Assembly (NCBI GenBank): GCA_001695595.3
Contig: MBPM02000052.1
Span: forward strand, 496,001-560,000
Source of the DNA: Plasmopara viticola
Lineage: Eukaryota > Oomycota > Peronosporomycetes > Peronosporales > Peronosporaceae
Direction: 5' to 3'
Length of the DNA stretch: 64,000 nucleotides
Shown piece by piece: positions 45,636-55,905 of this stretch; the first letter of the stretch is position 1; the number at the start of each line of letters is the position of its first letter. Position numbers and translations under genes: made by a program. The notes below the pieces were generated by a model. It saw only the letters and a list, made by a program, of their open reading frames with translations, was not told the origin of the DNA and searched no databases.

Positions 45636-46775
45636 TAAATCAAAAGTAATGTAATGTAATGTATTACGTTATCGCGTTGCCAAGGTATGCACGTGCTAGG
45701 CTCAGTCTGGCTAGTCCACGGCATAGAGTGGTGTCCGCATACGTCGAGTCTCGTTCGGCGGGCAGTGCATCCAGCACCGAGGTCGTATGGGTCTTCCATT
45801 TCTTTCGGTCTTGTGCAAGGGTACGTACCACTTCGAGGTCTTGTGCTATCCGGAGTCGAAAGCCGGAGCCACGGGAAACAAGGTTGTGGTCGAGTGTCGA
45901 GGGGAGCGTGGTGCGGGGACGTCCGCGCCATTTTGCTGCGGTGGACAAGATGTAGGCACGCATCTGGAGGTTAGCTGGAATGTCGGGATAGCGGCGAAGT
46001 ACATGGCCAAACAGGCGCCAGCGAGCTTGTGTCAGTCGTAGTCTCAGCGGCCGCTCATCACAGAGGTCGTAGAGTCTTGCATTCGAAATGGGTCGGGGGT
46101 AGCGATAGCCAAGAGCGTAGCGAAGCTGGCGGCGATGGAAACTCTCGAGGCCGTGGAGCTCTGACTTGGTAAAAGCCCAGTTGTACAGCAGAATCGGTAG
46201 AACGTAGGTGTTGTACAATCGAATGCGTGTCTTGGGTGAGATGAACGTGGGGCGGAGCCAGACGGACCAGAGGCGGTGGAGCGCGAGGGTGGCCAGGGAC
46301 TTGCGTCGGGATAGATCTTTAATATCGCCGAGGAGTGTTCCGAGCTTCTTAGTGTGGTGCCAGGTTTCTTCTCGGGATCGGGCGTGTCGAGTGGCGCCCG
46401 ACGGGTTGCAGTGGCGGCGGATTTCGGTGACTTCGGTCTTGGCTTTTTTTTTTTTTTTTTCAGGGTTAGAAGGAAGTCATCAATGCGGTGCTCACCTCTA
46501 TCGTAGATCTTGGTTTCTCGGAGGCCAAGGATATCGACGCGGTAGCGCCGGAGATCTTCGGGGAGTGTTTCGTGCTTCTTGCGCTTCGAACCTAGAGAAT
46601 CCACATTAAAGGAGCCAATCCGGATGCGGTTGGCGCGGTTAAGGGCGTGGAAGGGGGTTTGGCCTGGTGCTGAAGACCGTCGCGTCGAGGGTGAGACTCG
46701 TTAGAGACCTGCAGATGCCCGAGAGCACCTGCCCGAAGCGCGCGAGCATTAAGCCCCCGCGCTTAAATCAAAAGT
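45636..46775 (-). mobile_element. internally deleted LINE (APE endonuclease to RT C-terminus)
   Basis: The element is 45648-46763 between TAAATCAAAAGT at 45636-45647 and 46764-46775. Reading on the minus strand it has a 5' leader shared with the short elements (first about 35 bp missing, as in 5' truncation), then an endonuclease start (SLGSKRKKHE, YRVDILGLRETKI), a run of 17 A at 46460-46444, and an open frame of about 260 codons to about 45664. That frame holds the RT thumb and C-terminus (YNTYVLPILLYNW, RRQLRYALGYRYP, RWRLFGHVLRR). It ends in (ATTAC)n. The RT palm and most of the endonuclease are missing. Confidence 0.9.
45664..46443 (-). pseudogene. reverse transcriptase C-terminal fragment
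   Basis: An open frame of about 260 codons begins directly after the poly-A run and carries RT-distal motifs: LGTLLGD, LHRLWSVWLRP, YVLPILLYNW, GHVLRRYPD and GRPRTTL. The YxDD palm motif is absent. The last residues (LCRGLARLSLARAYLGNAIT) are the part kept in all short elements. It is part of the LINE remnant and not a host gene. The LINE clade cannot be set from this part. Confidence 0.85.
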
Positions 46776-46996
46776 CAAGATGGAAATTTATATTGATTGC
46801 TTTGATCTGGTTTGTTGATTAAAAATGTTTTTTAAGAAATCAGCATAAAGTAAGGAGAATGTAGATTTCTCATAAATCACTTTAATAGAATTCGACCAAG
46901 TAAGGAAATGTAGATTTTCATAATTCAGTTTAATACAATTCGACCAAGTAAGGAAATTTTCGTCATGCCTATCGCTCCGGCGTACGCCGAACACAA

Positions 46997-48484
46997 TTAT
47001 GGCACAGACGGAGCTTCGTTAGTGCTTCTGTCATAAATACCACCTAGGCTAAGGTCCGTATTGACGTCTTTGAGCGCCAATGCAGTGGATGGGGGCGCAA
47101 ACGACTGTGAACTGTGCACATTCGGGTGCTGATGCGGGACAAAAGAACGCCATGGACCGCCAAGACTGAGGATCGAATTTGAAGTCAGAGAGGAGTGGTC
47201 GCCTGGCTTATAAGGGGCAAAAAAACGGCTTGGTCCGTCAAAGCTGGAACTTGATCTTTTAGCAGAAACAAGGTGGTCGCCTACGGTCGTCGATTCCGTC
47301 GAAAGAGGCATAGTCGACTTTGGCCCTCGATTCTTTAATCGCTTGGATGGACGACTGGTTTTGTCGATGTTGCCATCAAGAGTACGCTTTGATCGTTTAC
47401 TAGCGACGGCGCGAGTACTTGTGGACGTTGATGCCCCGTTTAGTGGCTCAGTCGAATGCGAACTTTGCACTTTTGAGTGCGCATGTCGAGCCATGGTACT
47501 GCTTGTGCCTGTGTTGCCAGCCGGATTGATATCCAGGTTGGCTGACACGACATTTTGATCAGGCTGGAATCGTTTAAAAATGTTGTACATCCGCACCCAT
47601 CTCTGATAATGCAAATTGAGCAAGTAATTGAGCACGCCGAACCTTACGGATTTCGGCAAAGTTTCCCACTGTTTCCACACGATGTGGTTTTTTTTCAGAT
47701 TCCGCATAGCCATAAGCACATACCGCTGCGCTTGGATTTCAAGAGCTTGCCTGTGGTTATGAATAGGACTTTTCTCAATTCTCCAATCCAACATGCCCCA
47801 AATAGAAGACGTCTCCGCGCGAGTTGGTTTTACATTGTCGTGGAAGAGTTCGGCAAACGCTGCATGAACTTGCTCGATATCGTCTATGTGCTTGTCTAAC
47901 ACAACCATCGGCCTCATGCCGTAAAAGCTGACTTTCCACTCTTTAATACTGAGGATCTCATTGCCGGATATATCACGAGAAGCATCGCCAATTTGGACGT
48001 TTCTACCAGATGGCTTCCAATGTTTCTGCAATGCTTCCTCTGCGCCTTTTGCAGCCACTTTTAACTCCTCATACTCTTTAGATTTTTCCATCTCCTTCAT
48101 AGCCTCTGCAGCATATAGCATCTTCTCTACCACCTCCGGTTGAGGGTGCGCATTATTTGCAGGATCAGCAGCGTATGGCGTCTTCTTCACAGCCTTTGGA
48201 GCGCGTGTCTTCTTTTCTATAATCTCTGCAACACGTGGCAACTTTTGGACACCCTCATTGATCATGTTTGCTAAAACAGAGTAGACTAAGCGCTCTTCAT
48301 TCGCCAAGTCGTCGTGCACGCCACGGCTTCCTCGAAAAGATTGATTTGGCAGAGACTGCACGCCCGCATTACCGGCTGTTGTGACGTCATGATCGTAGAT
48401 TAGGGGCGGGTGGCCAGGTTCTGCAGCAACCTGGCTGCTGGTCACGACAAAAAGAGCAGTTAAGACGGAATACGCACCACACAT
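46997..48484 (-). CDS. secreted RxLR-family effector with degenerate motif (QSFR/EER)
   Basis: 495 residues from the ATG at 48482-48484. Leader MCGAYSVLTALFVVTSSQ. The RxLR position (48-51) reads QSFR, so both Arg1 and Leu are changed, while EER (63-65) is kept. Lys-rich segment (about 90-115), then the core (KHWKPSG, SSIWGMLDW, NYLLNLHYQRWVRMYN). A basic SKRSKRTLDGN motif could be a nuclear signal. The tail has one set of repeats (FDGPSRFFAPYKPGDHS, LGGPWRSFVPHQHPNVHS) and the full ending LSLGGIYDRST. It is head to head with the relic at 48700, with start codons about 200 bp apart. Whether it is still delivered to host cells without RxLR is open. Confidence 0.9.
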   Translation of the reverse strand: MCGAYSVLTALFVVTSSQVAAEPGHPPLIYDHDVTTAGNAGVQSLPNQSFRGSRGVHDDLANEERLVYSVLANMINEGVQKLPRVAEIIEKKTRAPKAVKKTPYAADPANNAHPQPEVVEKMLYAAEAMKEMEKSKEYEELKVAAKGAEEALQKHWKPSGRNVQIGDASRDISGNEILSIKEWKVSFYGMRPMVVLDKHIDDIEQVHAAFAELFHDNVKPTRAETSSIWGMLDWRIEKSPIHNHRQALEIQAQRYVLMAMRNLKKNHIVWKQWETLPKSVRFGVLNYLLNLHYQRWVRMYNIFKRFQPDQNVVSANLDINPAGNTGTSSTMARHAHSKVQSSHSTEPLNGASTSTSTRAVASKRSKRTLDGNIDKTSRPSKRLKNRGPKSTMPLSTESTTVGDHLVSAKRSSSSFDGPSRFFAPYKPGDHSSLTSNSILSLGGPWRSFVPHQHPNVHSSQSFAPPSTALALKDVNTDLSLGGIYDRSTNEAPSVP

Positions 48485-48699
48485 GGATGTTTGGGGATGG
48501 AAAATCGCTATGGTGTCTTGTACACCCGTCCGAATAATTTACAGCCAGTCAAAAAATAAAGTGGTGATATCATACCGATACATATGTCAGCCTTTCAGTA
48601 CGATAGGATTTTATGATTACATTTGCTACTATTCTTTAAATATCTGCAGGAGATTATAAATAATGTAAATTATTCAATAATTTGCCTGCTTGATCGATC
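48485..48699. promoter_or_regulatory. intergenic region between head-to-head effector and relic
   Basis: Resembles 54776-54949 and 61682-61861. Read toward the minus-strand effector, shared pieces are GACTGGCTG(T) and AAATTATTCGGA about 50-70 bp before the ATG. It is the presumed promoter of the minus-strand gene. No other motif is assigned. Confidence 0.35.
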
Positions 48700-49386
48700 G
48701 TAATATCGAGCGAGTTCATGAAGCGTTTGCCAACCTCTGCGACGAGACTGTTAAACAAACACCCGCAGAAACGTCTTATCTGAGGGGCATATTACATTGG
48801 ATGGCGCCATCTTTTGAGAGGTATCACCGGCCAGATTTGTACGTCGAGCAGCGTTTTATGTGCTTCTAGGCTTGCAGAATATCGAAGAAAATTTCATTAC
48901 CGAAATCAGCCTGATAAAAAAGTTGTGTGAACCTGGAGAAACCTGGCAACACAGGCACCAGCAGTCCTATATCTTTACACGAGCATCATAAAGTGCACAG
49001 TATATATATATATCCGTCTCAGTCACTGAATGCGACATCGACGTCCAAGGGTCCTCACTAAAAGATCAAAGCGTACAATCAACGACAAAACCAACACAAC
49101 AAATTTTCCATCGAAGCAGTCAAAGATGTGGAGTTCCAAGTCGGCTTTACCGCTTCGAACATAATCAACGATCTCTGGCGTCCACTTTGTCTCTAACAAA
49201 CGATCATGATCTAGCTTTGGCGGTACAAGCAGTGCGTTTGTTCCGTACCAGCCATCGAAGGTGCACAGTCTAAAAGCACTGGCGCCCCCATCCACTGAAT
49301 GACGCCCAAAGACATTGACACGAAACTGAGCCTTGGTGGCATCTATGGCAAAAGCACTCTTAAAGCTCCATCTGTGCCGTAGAAGG
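48700..49386 (+). pseudogene. RxLR effector relic, N-terminal half lost (unit 1)
   Basis: Starts mid-core at the equivalent of IERVHEAFANLCDE and continues through AETSYL, NTGTSS, SLNATSTSKG and DTKLSLGGIYGKST to a stop after APSVP, with many shifts and stops. A TATATATATATATA run at about 49002 replaces TTCA in VHSS(Y)PS. The leader, RxLR, EER and half the core are gone. Confidence 0.8.
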
Positions 49387-50240
49387 TTCTAGTTTAGGTG
49401 GCATGAGATCATTCCTTATGCGGAGGGTTAGCTTTTAAGTGATTTATATAATACATTCCCGTTTTTATTTGATAACTTATGCTAGTTCTGGACAAGATTT
49501 GGATTTCGTACTTCTTCCTTGTAGTCCATTTATTAAGACTGATTTTTACATGTCTTTCAGCTGCGCTAACACGGGGCCAGATTAGATGTTGCGATTATCT
49601 TCATGACTGACCCTCTACTATCCACACGATTAGTATGAGAAATACGATCGTTCATTTCCAAATGCGCCGTATTCAACAACATCTAGAAAAAATAATAGAG
49701 AGAGCGCCGTAAGCTCTCTTCTAATCGAGTTGATAGACAACGATAAAGCCATCGCGTACATTCGATGGATAATAGGCAAATAACGCAGGTTTTCTTTACC
49801 AAAACGAGCCCTTGCTGGCAACCTTTAAGCTCACTAATAGTCATAACATCTATGAAGTATTAAGTTGAATTTGTTAGTGTGCAATACTGCATAGCTATTA
49901 GCTTCGTCTATCTTTTTAAATCATAATTTAGCATTTTTTTCTAGTGGACAACTGCTTATCTAAGCCTTTCTTTAAAAAAAGTTGTCAATCGTTGTTCCAA
50001 TTGGCGTTCAATGTGATTGCGTGCGTTACGAGAGTCTTTTGATGGATGTTTGCTTCAGGAACGCATAGTACACCGCAGCTTATCCTTCTCAATCTGCAGA
50101 CAAATAAGGGAGCGATTGGGTAAGAGAGGCAACGTGTGTCTGCTAACGCACACGCTAAGTATTGGTCAAATAATTGGGTATTTTACTAATTCTGTACGGT
50201 ATAGTTGTTTCACGGAAAAAGGTCTACGGCATAATATATA
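49387..50240. other. type-B flank, unit 1, S relic missing
   Basis: No gene. It parallels 62409-63160. It then jumps at about 50130-50150 (GTGTCTGCTAACGCACACGCTAAGTATTGGTC) from the hairpin region to DNA that lies next to Q in unit 2 (about 56815), so the S module has been deleted here. Confidence 0.5.
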
Positions 50241-50244
50241 AGTT

Positions 50245-50990
50245 TCCCGTTCACCCGATTATACAAAATCGAAACCGCCTCCGTAGCCTTTTCTACCTTC
50301 AAATTTCGTCAGCTTGAAATTTACATGAGACTCTTCCGTCCGGGCACCGGAGTCTGTGGCTACTGAATCCTTGATCAGAGACTTTCTCGTAGGACTTAAA
50401 AACCTGGCAGCTGGGAGCGCTGCAGCTTGAGCCGTCTTCTCAGGCTCATAGGAGCCAAAAAGTTTATCGAGCAGTCCCAAATTGCTCGTTGGACAGTTGT
50501 GGTGGTCATTTTATTGATTTTTAAATCTTTGTTAGATAGTCAATCTAATTGCGTGCACGAAAGATCAACTACAATATCTAAAAAGGTAATGCCGCACTTT
50601 GAACAAAGAGGCTAAGAGGAAGATTTTTGACCTTCCTCTGAGTGACCGTTCATCATCCTGATTCTACAAAAAGCGGCATGTAAACTTATAAACAAATATT
50701 TCCTTGTCTTGTTTGCAATTCTTTATAGGCACTAATGCCAGCTCAGTAGTCTTCGGAGAGAGCTATACACCATATGTATTCGATACTCGTCAAGATATTT
50801 CAGAAGACAAAGTTGCCTAAGTTTGGATAGGTGCAACAGAAGCTACTCTTCTTTTAAAATCCTAACCAGATTTTATCACAATAATTCAGCTTCATTAAGC
50901 GCTCAACTGCACGAACCACAATTCTTCGTTTGCTCTGGCTGTCTATCCCACTAAAAATGTCGGGGGTTCCATTTCAATATGCCCTACAAC
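50245..50990 (-). pseudogene. Q-module relic, minus strand
   Basis: The frame at 50480-50259 (73 codons) reads LLDKLFGSYEPEKT, RFLSPTRKSLIKDS and TDSGARTEESHVNFKLTKFEGRKGYGG, the best surviving end of Q. RFLS followed by TEES is faintly like RxLR-EER, but no leader precedes it, so I do not call it an effector. The upstream part is broken. Confidence 0.4.
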
Positions 50991-52949
50991 CTGCTTCTAG
51001 AAGTTAAGTCTACCAAAGCGATCCTAGATGCATGTCGGTACACATTCGTCGGCCTATGTGCAATTTGTGCTTCAGTACGGTAAGCCTGAATAATAAGCAA
51101 TGCAGTAAGTGATGAGACGGCTATGGTCAGATACAGGGATTAATCTCGAGAGTGGTTCGGTATTGTTCGGAAGTTTGAAGTTTGAGGGGAGTAAGTAAGT
51201 AAAGCGTAGACTAGTACAACATCGTGGTAGAAAGTCTTACCGAATTTTCTTAATTCATTCACAATTCGGTGCAGCTGATGTAACGATTTTTGTTGCATGC
51301 TTTTAGAGCTATTTTTCATGTTGTATCGAGCTAGCTTGGATGTTCAAAAAAGATTTGAAGATTCTATGCTATTGCAACGTACCTACTTATGCCTCCATGA
51401 CGTCAAGACTGCAGTTTGAGACTATCATGTAGCTTTTTACAGAACGTGAAAGCGTTCCAAAGCGATACAAAATTGTGTGCACTCAAGATGCTTGCCCATT
51501 TGTTGCACAATTTACATATATGTCAACATTTTAGCTGCTCCCAATTTTGATTTACAAACTCGTTGGATAACAGGCGTAGACGCATCAATCAGAGACGCTC
51601 ATCGACACTAGATGGCTTGCCAATTGGCTACGCATCGCGGAGTTCAACGCATGGTATATGTCCACAGATGAAGTGATTTAGCCGAGCGAAGTGGGACGAA
51701 AGTCAGTGAATTGAGCTTTCATACATAAATTCGTGTTCTGCAATATACCCAGCATACCACATATGTTATGCCTAAGTCCTTTCTTGAAAAAAAGAACGGG
51801 TGTTTGCGCCTAGAAAATCTTGTGCGTAAATTGTCGAGAATGTGCACAGCGAAGTCATTCAATAATGCTTTCAACCGATTTTTGGAGGAAAATCGACGAG
51901 CGCTTGAATGGCTGACCGAAATTGGTGAAGTAAAATGGTTATGTTTGTGCAGTCCATGTCACATTGACGTCTCATAACGTGAAATCATATAAACAGTAGC
52001 TACTAAGCGCAAGAAAGCTTCTTGTGATCGTTTGTCGCTAAGACATTGAACAATATGTATCGGTAAGCAAAGAGTTCACTAAATATGATTGCCAACAACG
52101 GATTTACCTCTAACATCCAGCAAGCAAATATGGACTGTTTGCAGCGCATTCAATGGCGTTCAATAATACAATATGCTGCAAATTTATCAATTGGGAGAGC
52201 GGTTTTACATCTTATTGGTGTGCCAAGTAAAACTTCCTTCCAACTGTTAAAAATATTGCCAAGTTTTCATGCAATGAGCATGAAGAAATGAGAGCTCCGC
52301 ACTATATTGCCTACGGTATGGCAAACCTTAAGGTAAAGCCAGTAAGTAAGTTGACTAACATGGAAAGCGTTTTAATTCGCACTGGCTCACAGCACTAGAC
52401 TTGGACATAATTTACACCGCCAACTGTTCGACTGGATTTTGTCGAAGAATTGTGCGGTGCACCACTTGTTACTTGGAATAGAAGAAAAACAAGGAGAAGT
52501 CGACAAATAGAATCTCAAGGTGCCACATTGGCTTTTAAAGTAAGCAAGAAGAACAATTAATGCGGCGAAAGTGATGAAAATCGTCGCAAGGGCCTTAAGG
52601 GAGCTCGGATACTACAGCTCTAATTGCTAAGTGTTTGACAGTAGCTCCCGTTAGCATGGCTCGAAGTCGTTAGTAATCATTAGACTGAAATCTTGTTGTG
52701 TGACCTATCTTTTTAATATACTGCTTTCATCGTGGTGCAAATCTTGACTGTATCTTACAGTGTAGATAACGATGAAGGTAGAGATTTTTGTGTGTTCCTT
52801 TAGTGCGAGCACGCTCTTTTATTCATTTAAAAGAAGACTTTTTGATAAACCTTGCATAAAAGCAAGAAAGTGTAGGTTCTTCATAAATTACTTCGACCAA
52901 GCAAGGAAATTTTCGTCATGCCACTTCCGCCGGGTTACGCCGGAAACAT
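50991..52949. other. A-type flank, unit 2
   Basis: No supported gene; the longest frames are below 100 codons. It parallels 43560-45630 without the rRNA fragment and the LINE, and parallels 57650-59990. The interval 52080-52190 is the part replaced by rRNA in unit 1. Confidence 0.45.
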
Positions 52950-53618
52950 TTATGGCACAGACGGAGCTTTGCAAGTGCTTCTGTCATAAATACTACCTAG
53001 GCTCAGTCCATGTTGATGTCTTTGAGCGCCAATGCTGTGGATGGAGGCGCCAGCGAGTGTGAACTGTGCACATTCGGGTGCTGATACAAAAGCACTGCTT
53101 GGACCGCCAAGGCTGAGTCTCGAATTTGAAGTCAGAGAGGAGTGGTCGACTGGCTTATACGGGGCAAAAGCACTGCTTGGACCGCCAAAGCTGGACCTTG
53201 ATCTTTTTGCAGAAACGGGGTGGAAGCCTATGGTCGTCGATTCCGTCGAGAGTGGCATAGCTGACTTTGGACCTCGATTCTTCAATCGCTTGGATGCACG
53301 ACTGGTTGTGTCGATGTTGCCATCAACGGTACGCTTTGATCGTTTAGTAACGACGGCCCGATCGCTTCTAGACGCCGATACCCCGTTAGGTGGCCAAGTC
53401 GGATGCGAACTTTGCACTTTTGAGTGCGCATGTCGAGCCATGGTACTGCTTTTGCCTGTGTTGCCAGCCGGATTAAACTTCAGGTTAAATGACACGCCAT
53501 TTCGATCAGGCTGGAATCGTTTAAAAGTGTTGTACATTCGCACCCATCTCTGATAATGCAAATTGAGCAAGTAGTTGAGCACGCCGAACCTTACGGATTC
53601 CGGCAAATTTTCCCACTG

Positions 53619-53640
53619 TTTCCACACACACACACAACTG
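53619..53640. repeat. CA microsatellite causing a frameshift
   Basis: CCACACACACACACAAC lies where intact paralogues read CCACACGATGTGG (46997 gene). The expansion moves the minus-strand frame from MQNMKTN into VCVE and out of KQWENLP. Confidence 0.8.
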
Positions 53641-54083
53641 GTTCGTTTTCATATTCTGCATAGCTATGAGCACATACCGCTGCGCTTGATGCTCAAGATG
53701 TTGCTTGTGGACATATTTGGAACTTCTCTTGATTTTCCAGCCCAACATGCCCCAAAGATAAGATGTCTCCTTGAGAGTTGGTAATACATTTGGGTCGCAA
53801 AGGTTGGCAAACACTGCATGGACTCGCTCGATCTTCTTCTCGTGCCTTTCAAACACAACCATTGGCCTCATACCGTGAAAGCCGACTTTCCACTCTTTTA
53901 TACTGAGAAACACATTGCCGGATATATCACGAGAAGCATCGCCAATGCCGACGTTCTCACCAGAAGGATTCCAATGTTTCTGCAATGCTTCGTCTGCGCC
54001 TTTTGCAGCCACTTTTAACTCCTCATACTCTTCAGATTTTTCCATCTCCTTCATGGCCTCTACAGCATATAGCATTTTCTCTA

Positions 54084-54433
54084 CCACCTCAGGTCACCGA
54101 CCCTGTGGCTCGAGCGGTTAGCCGTTCGACCCAGGACCGGGAGGTACCTGGTTCGATACCCATAGGATCCGAATTAAGGAAGCCGGAGATAGGTCACTAA
54201 AGTGGACGAGCCATCACACCCGAGTGTATGACTGCCCTACCAACTCGCGCCCGATTGGGTAATAAAAGGGTTGGGTGGGGGACGCCCCACTGACCGAAAA
54301 AGCCCCATAGTGTAATGAGGGGTACGGAACCCGGTTCCAGTATGGGTCGGATTGCTATCAGCATCCCGCGATAGAGACAGCTTAGTCCTAGCGCGTGGGT
54401 TCCGGTAGCTTAAATCTCTTCCACCTCAGGTCA
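54084..54433 (+). mobile_element. tRNA-derived SINE inserted in effector
   Basis: A 324-bp insert (54097-54420) flanked by CCACCTCAGGTCA at 54084-54096 and 54421-54433. Near its start are a Pol III A box, TGGCTCGAGCGG (54106-54117), and a B box, GGTTCGATACC (54150-54160), at tRNA-like spacing, so the head derives from a tRNA. The uninterrupted sequence is seen in the paralogue at about 61327-61350. It lies antisense to the effector. tRNA-derived SINEs are known from Phytophthora. I see no second copy in this window. Confidence 0.92.
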
Positions 54434-54949
54434 AGGTTGCGCATTATTTGCAGGATCAGCAGCGTATGGCGTCTTCTTCACAGCCTTTGAAGCGCGTGGC
54501 TTTTTTTCTATAATCTCTGCAACAAGTGGCAACTTTTGGACACCCTCATTGATCATGCTTGCTAGATCAGAGTAGACTGAGCGCTCTTCATTCACCAAGT
54601 CGTCGTGCACGCCACGACTTCCTCGAAGAAATTGATTTGGCAGAGACTTCACGCCCGCATTACCGGTTGTTGTGACGACATGATCGTAAATTTGGAGGGG
54701 GTGGCCAGATTCTGCAGCTATCTGGCTGCTGGTCACGACAAAAATAGCAGTCAAGACGGAATACGCACCACACATGGATGTGTGGGGATGGAAAATCGCT
54801 ATGGTATCCAAATAATTTACAGCCAGTCAAAAAATTAACTGGTGATATCATACCGATATGTATGTCAGCCATTATATAGTATAGGACTTTATGGGTACAT
54901 TTCGTGCTACTTTTCTTTACAAATACTATGTAAAGTATTCAGTTAGATG

Positions 54950-55275
54950 CTTGAAAGTTCATTGCCAACCTCTGCGACGAGATTGTACGACCTACACCCG
55001 CAGAAATATCTTATCTTTGGGGCATATTACATTGGAAAAGCGCCATGTCCAAAATGTATTACCGGCCGTACGCCATACACCGTGATCTGTGCTTCTAGGC
55101 TTGCGGATCGAAGAGGAATTTATTACCGAAATTAGCCTGATAATAATGCAGCGCTGTTGAACCTGGAGAAACCTGGCAACACAGGCACCAGCAGTGCTAT
55201 GGTTTTACACGAGCACCATAATGTGCACAGTATATATATATCCGTCTGGGTCATTGAATGCGGCATCTAAGGGTC
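54950..55275 (+). pseudogene. RxLR effector relic (unit 2), both ends lost
   Basis: Keeps degraded TCTGCGACGAGATTG, LEKPGNTGTSSAM, LHEHHNVHS and a TA repeat at the same spot as the relic at 48700. It stops at GCGGCATCTAAGGGTCCTCAA and jumps to flank DNA, so the tail is deleted. It is shorter than the unit 1 and 3 relics. Confidence 0.75.
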
Positions 55276-55905
55276 CTCAATCTATAAAGACAGGTTTTTG
55301 CATGTCTTTCTGTTGCGCTAACACATCGCCAGATTACACGTTGCGATTTTATTCATGACTGACCATCCTCACGATTAGTATGAGAGATATAATCGTTCAT
55401 TTCCAAAAGCGCCGGATTCAACATCATCTAGAAAAAAAAGAGAGAGCTCCGTAGGCTCTCTCCTTATCGAGTAGATAGACAGCAATGAAACCATCGCGAA
55501 CACTCGATGGATAATTGGCGAAAAACGCAGGTTTTCTTTACCAGGACGAGCCCTTGTTGGCAACCTTTGACCTCACATCATTTATGCCGTATTAAGTTGA
55601 TTTTTTTTAGGTTGCAATACTGCATAGCTATTAGCTTCGTCCATCATTTTAAATCTTACGTGAGCACTTTTTTCAAGTGGACAACTGCTTATCCGATCTT
55701 TAAGAAATGTTGTTTATTGCTGTTCCAACATGCGTTCAAAGTGTCTGCGTGCGTTTTTGATGGATGTTTGCTTCAGGAATGCATAGTATACCGCAGCCTA
55801 TCCTACCCAATCTGCAGACAAATAAGGAAGCGATTAGCTAGGGCAGGCTACGTGTGACCTCGATTTTGAGGTCCGCTAGCGCACACGTCCTCTTTCCCGC
55901 CTAAA
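55276..55905. other. type-B flank, unit 2
   Basis: No gene. It contains an inverted repeat ACGTGTGacCTC...GAGgtccgctagCGCACACGT at about 55849-55888. Confidence 0.45.

Larger units (their letters stand above)
52950..54775 (-). pseudogene. RxLR effector gene broken by SINE insertion and frameshift
   Basis: The ATG at 54773-54775 opens leader MCGAYSVLTAIFVVTSSQ, followed by QFLR (Arg1 to Gln) and EER. The frame is interrupted at 54420-54097 by a SINE. It resumes at about 54087 with EKMLYAVEAMKEMEKS and the core, then shifts within a CA repeat (about 53623-53637). The tail is open in another frame to 52950, ending LSLGSIYDRST. Near 53085 and 53005 two small deletions relative to paralogues shift and then restore the frame, scrambling about 36 residues. 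The SINE and the CA-repeat shift together disable it. Confidence 0.9.

Noticed and set aside
50259..50480. Short RxLR effector (RFLS...TEES)
   Set aside because: There is no leader, the motif is imperfect, and homologous copies on both strands show it is the end of the broken Q module.
53032..53553. 173-codon plus-strand ORF
   Set aside because: It is the antisense shadow of the minus-strand effector tail, where repeated Ser/Gly/Pro codons keep the opposite frame open. The same applies at 60459-60806 and 15054-15929.
54106..54160. A tRNA gene
   Set aside because: A and B boxes are present, but the segment heads a 324-bp insert with a target-site duplication and no clean cloverleaf is visible, so it is a SINE head.
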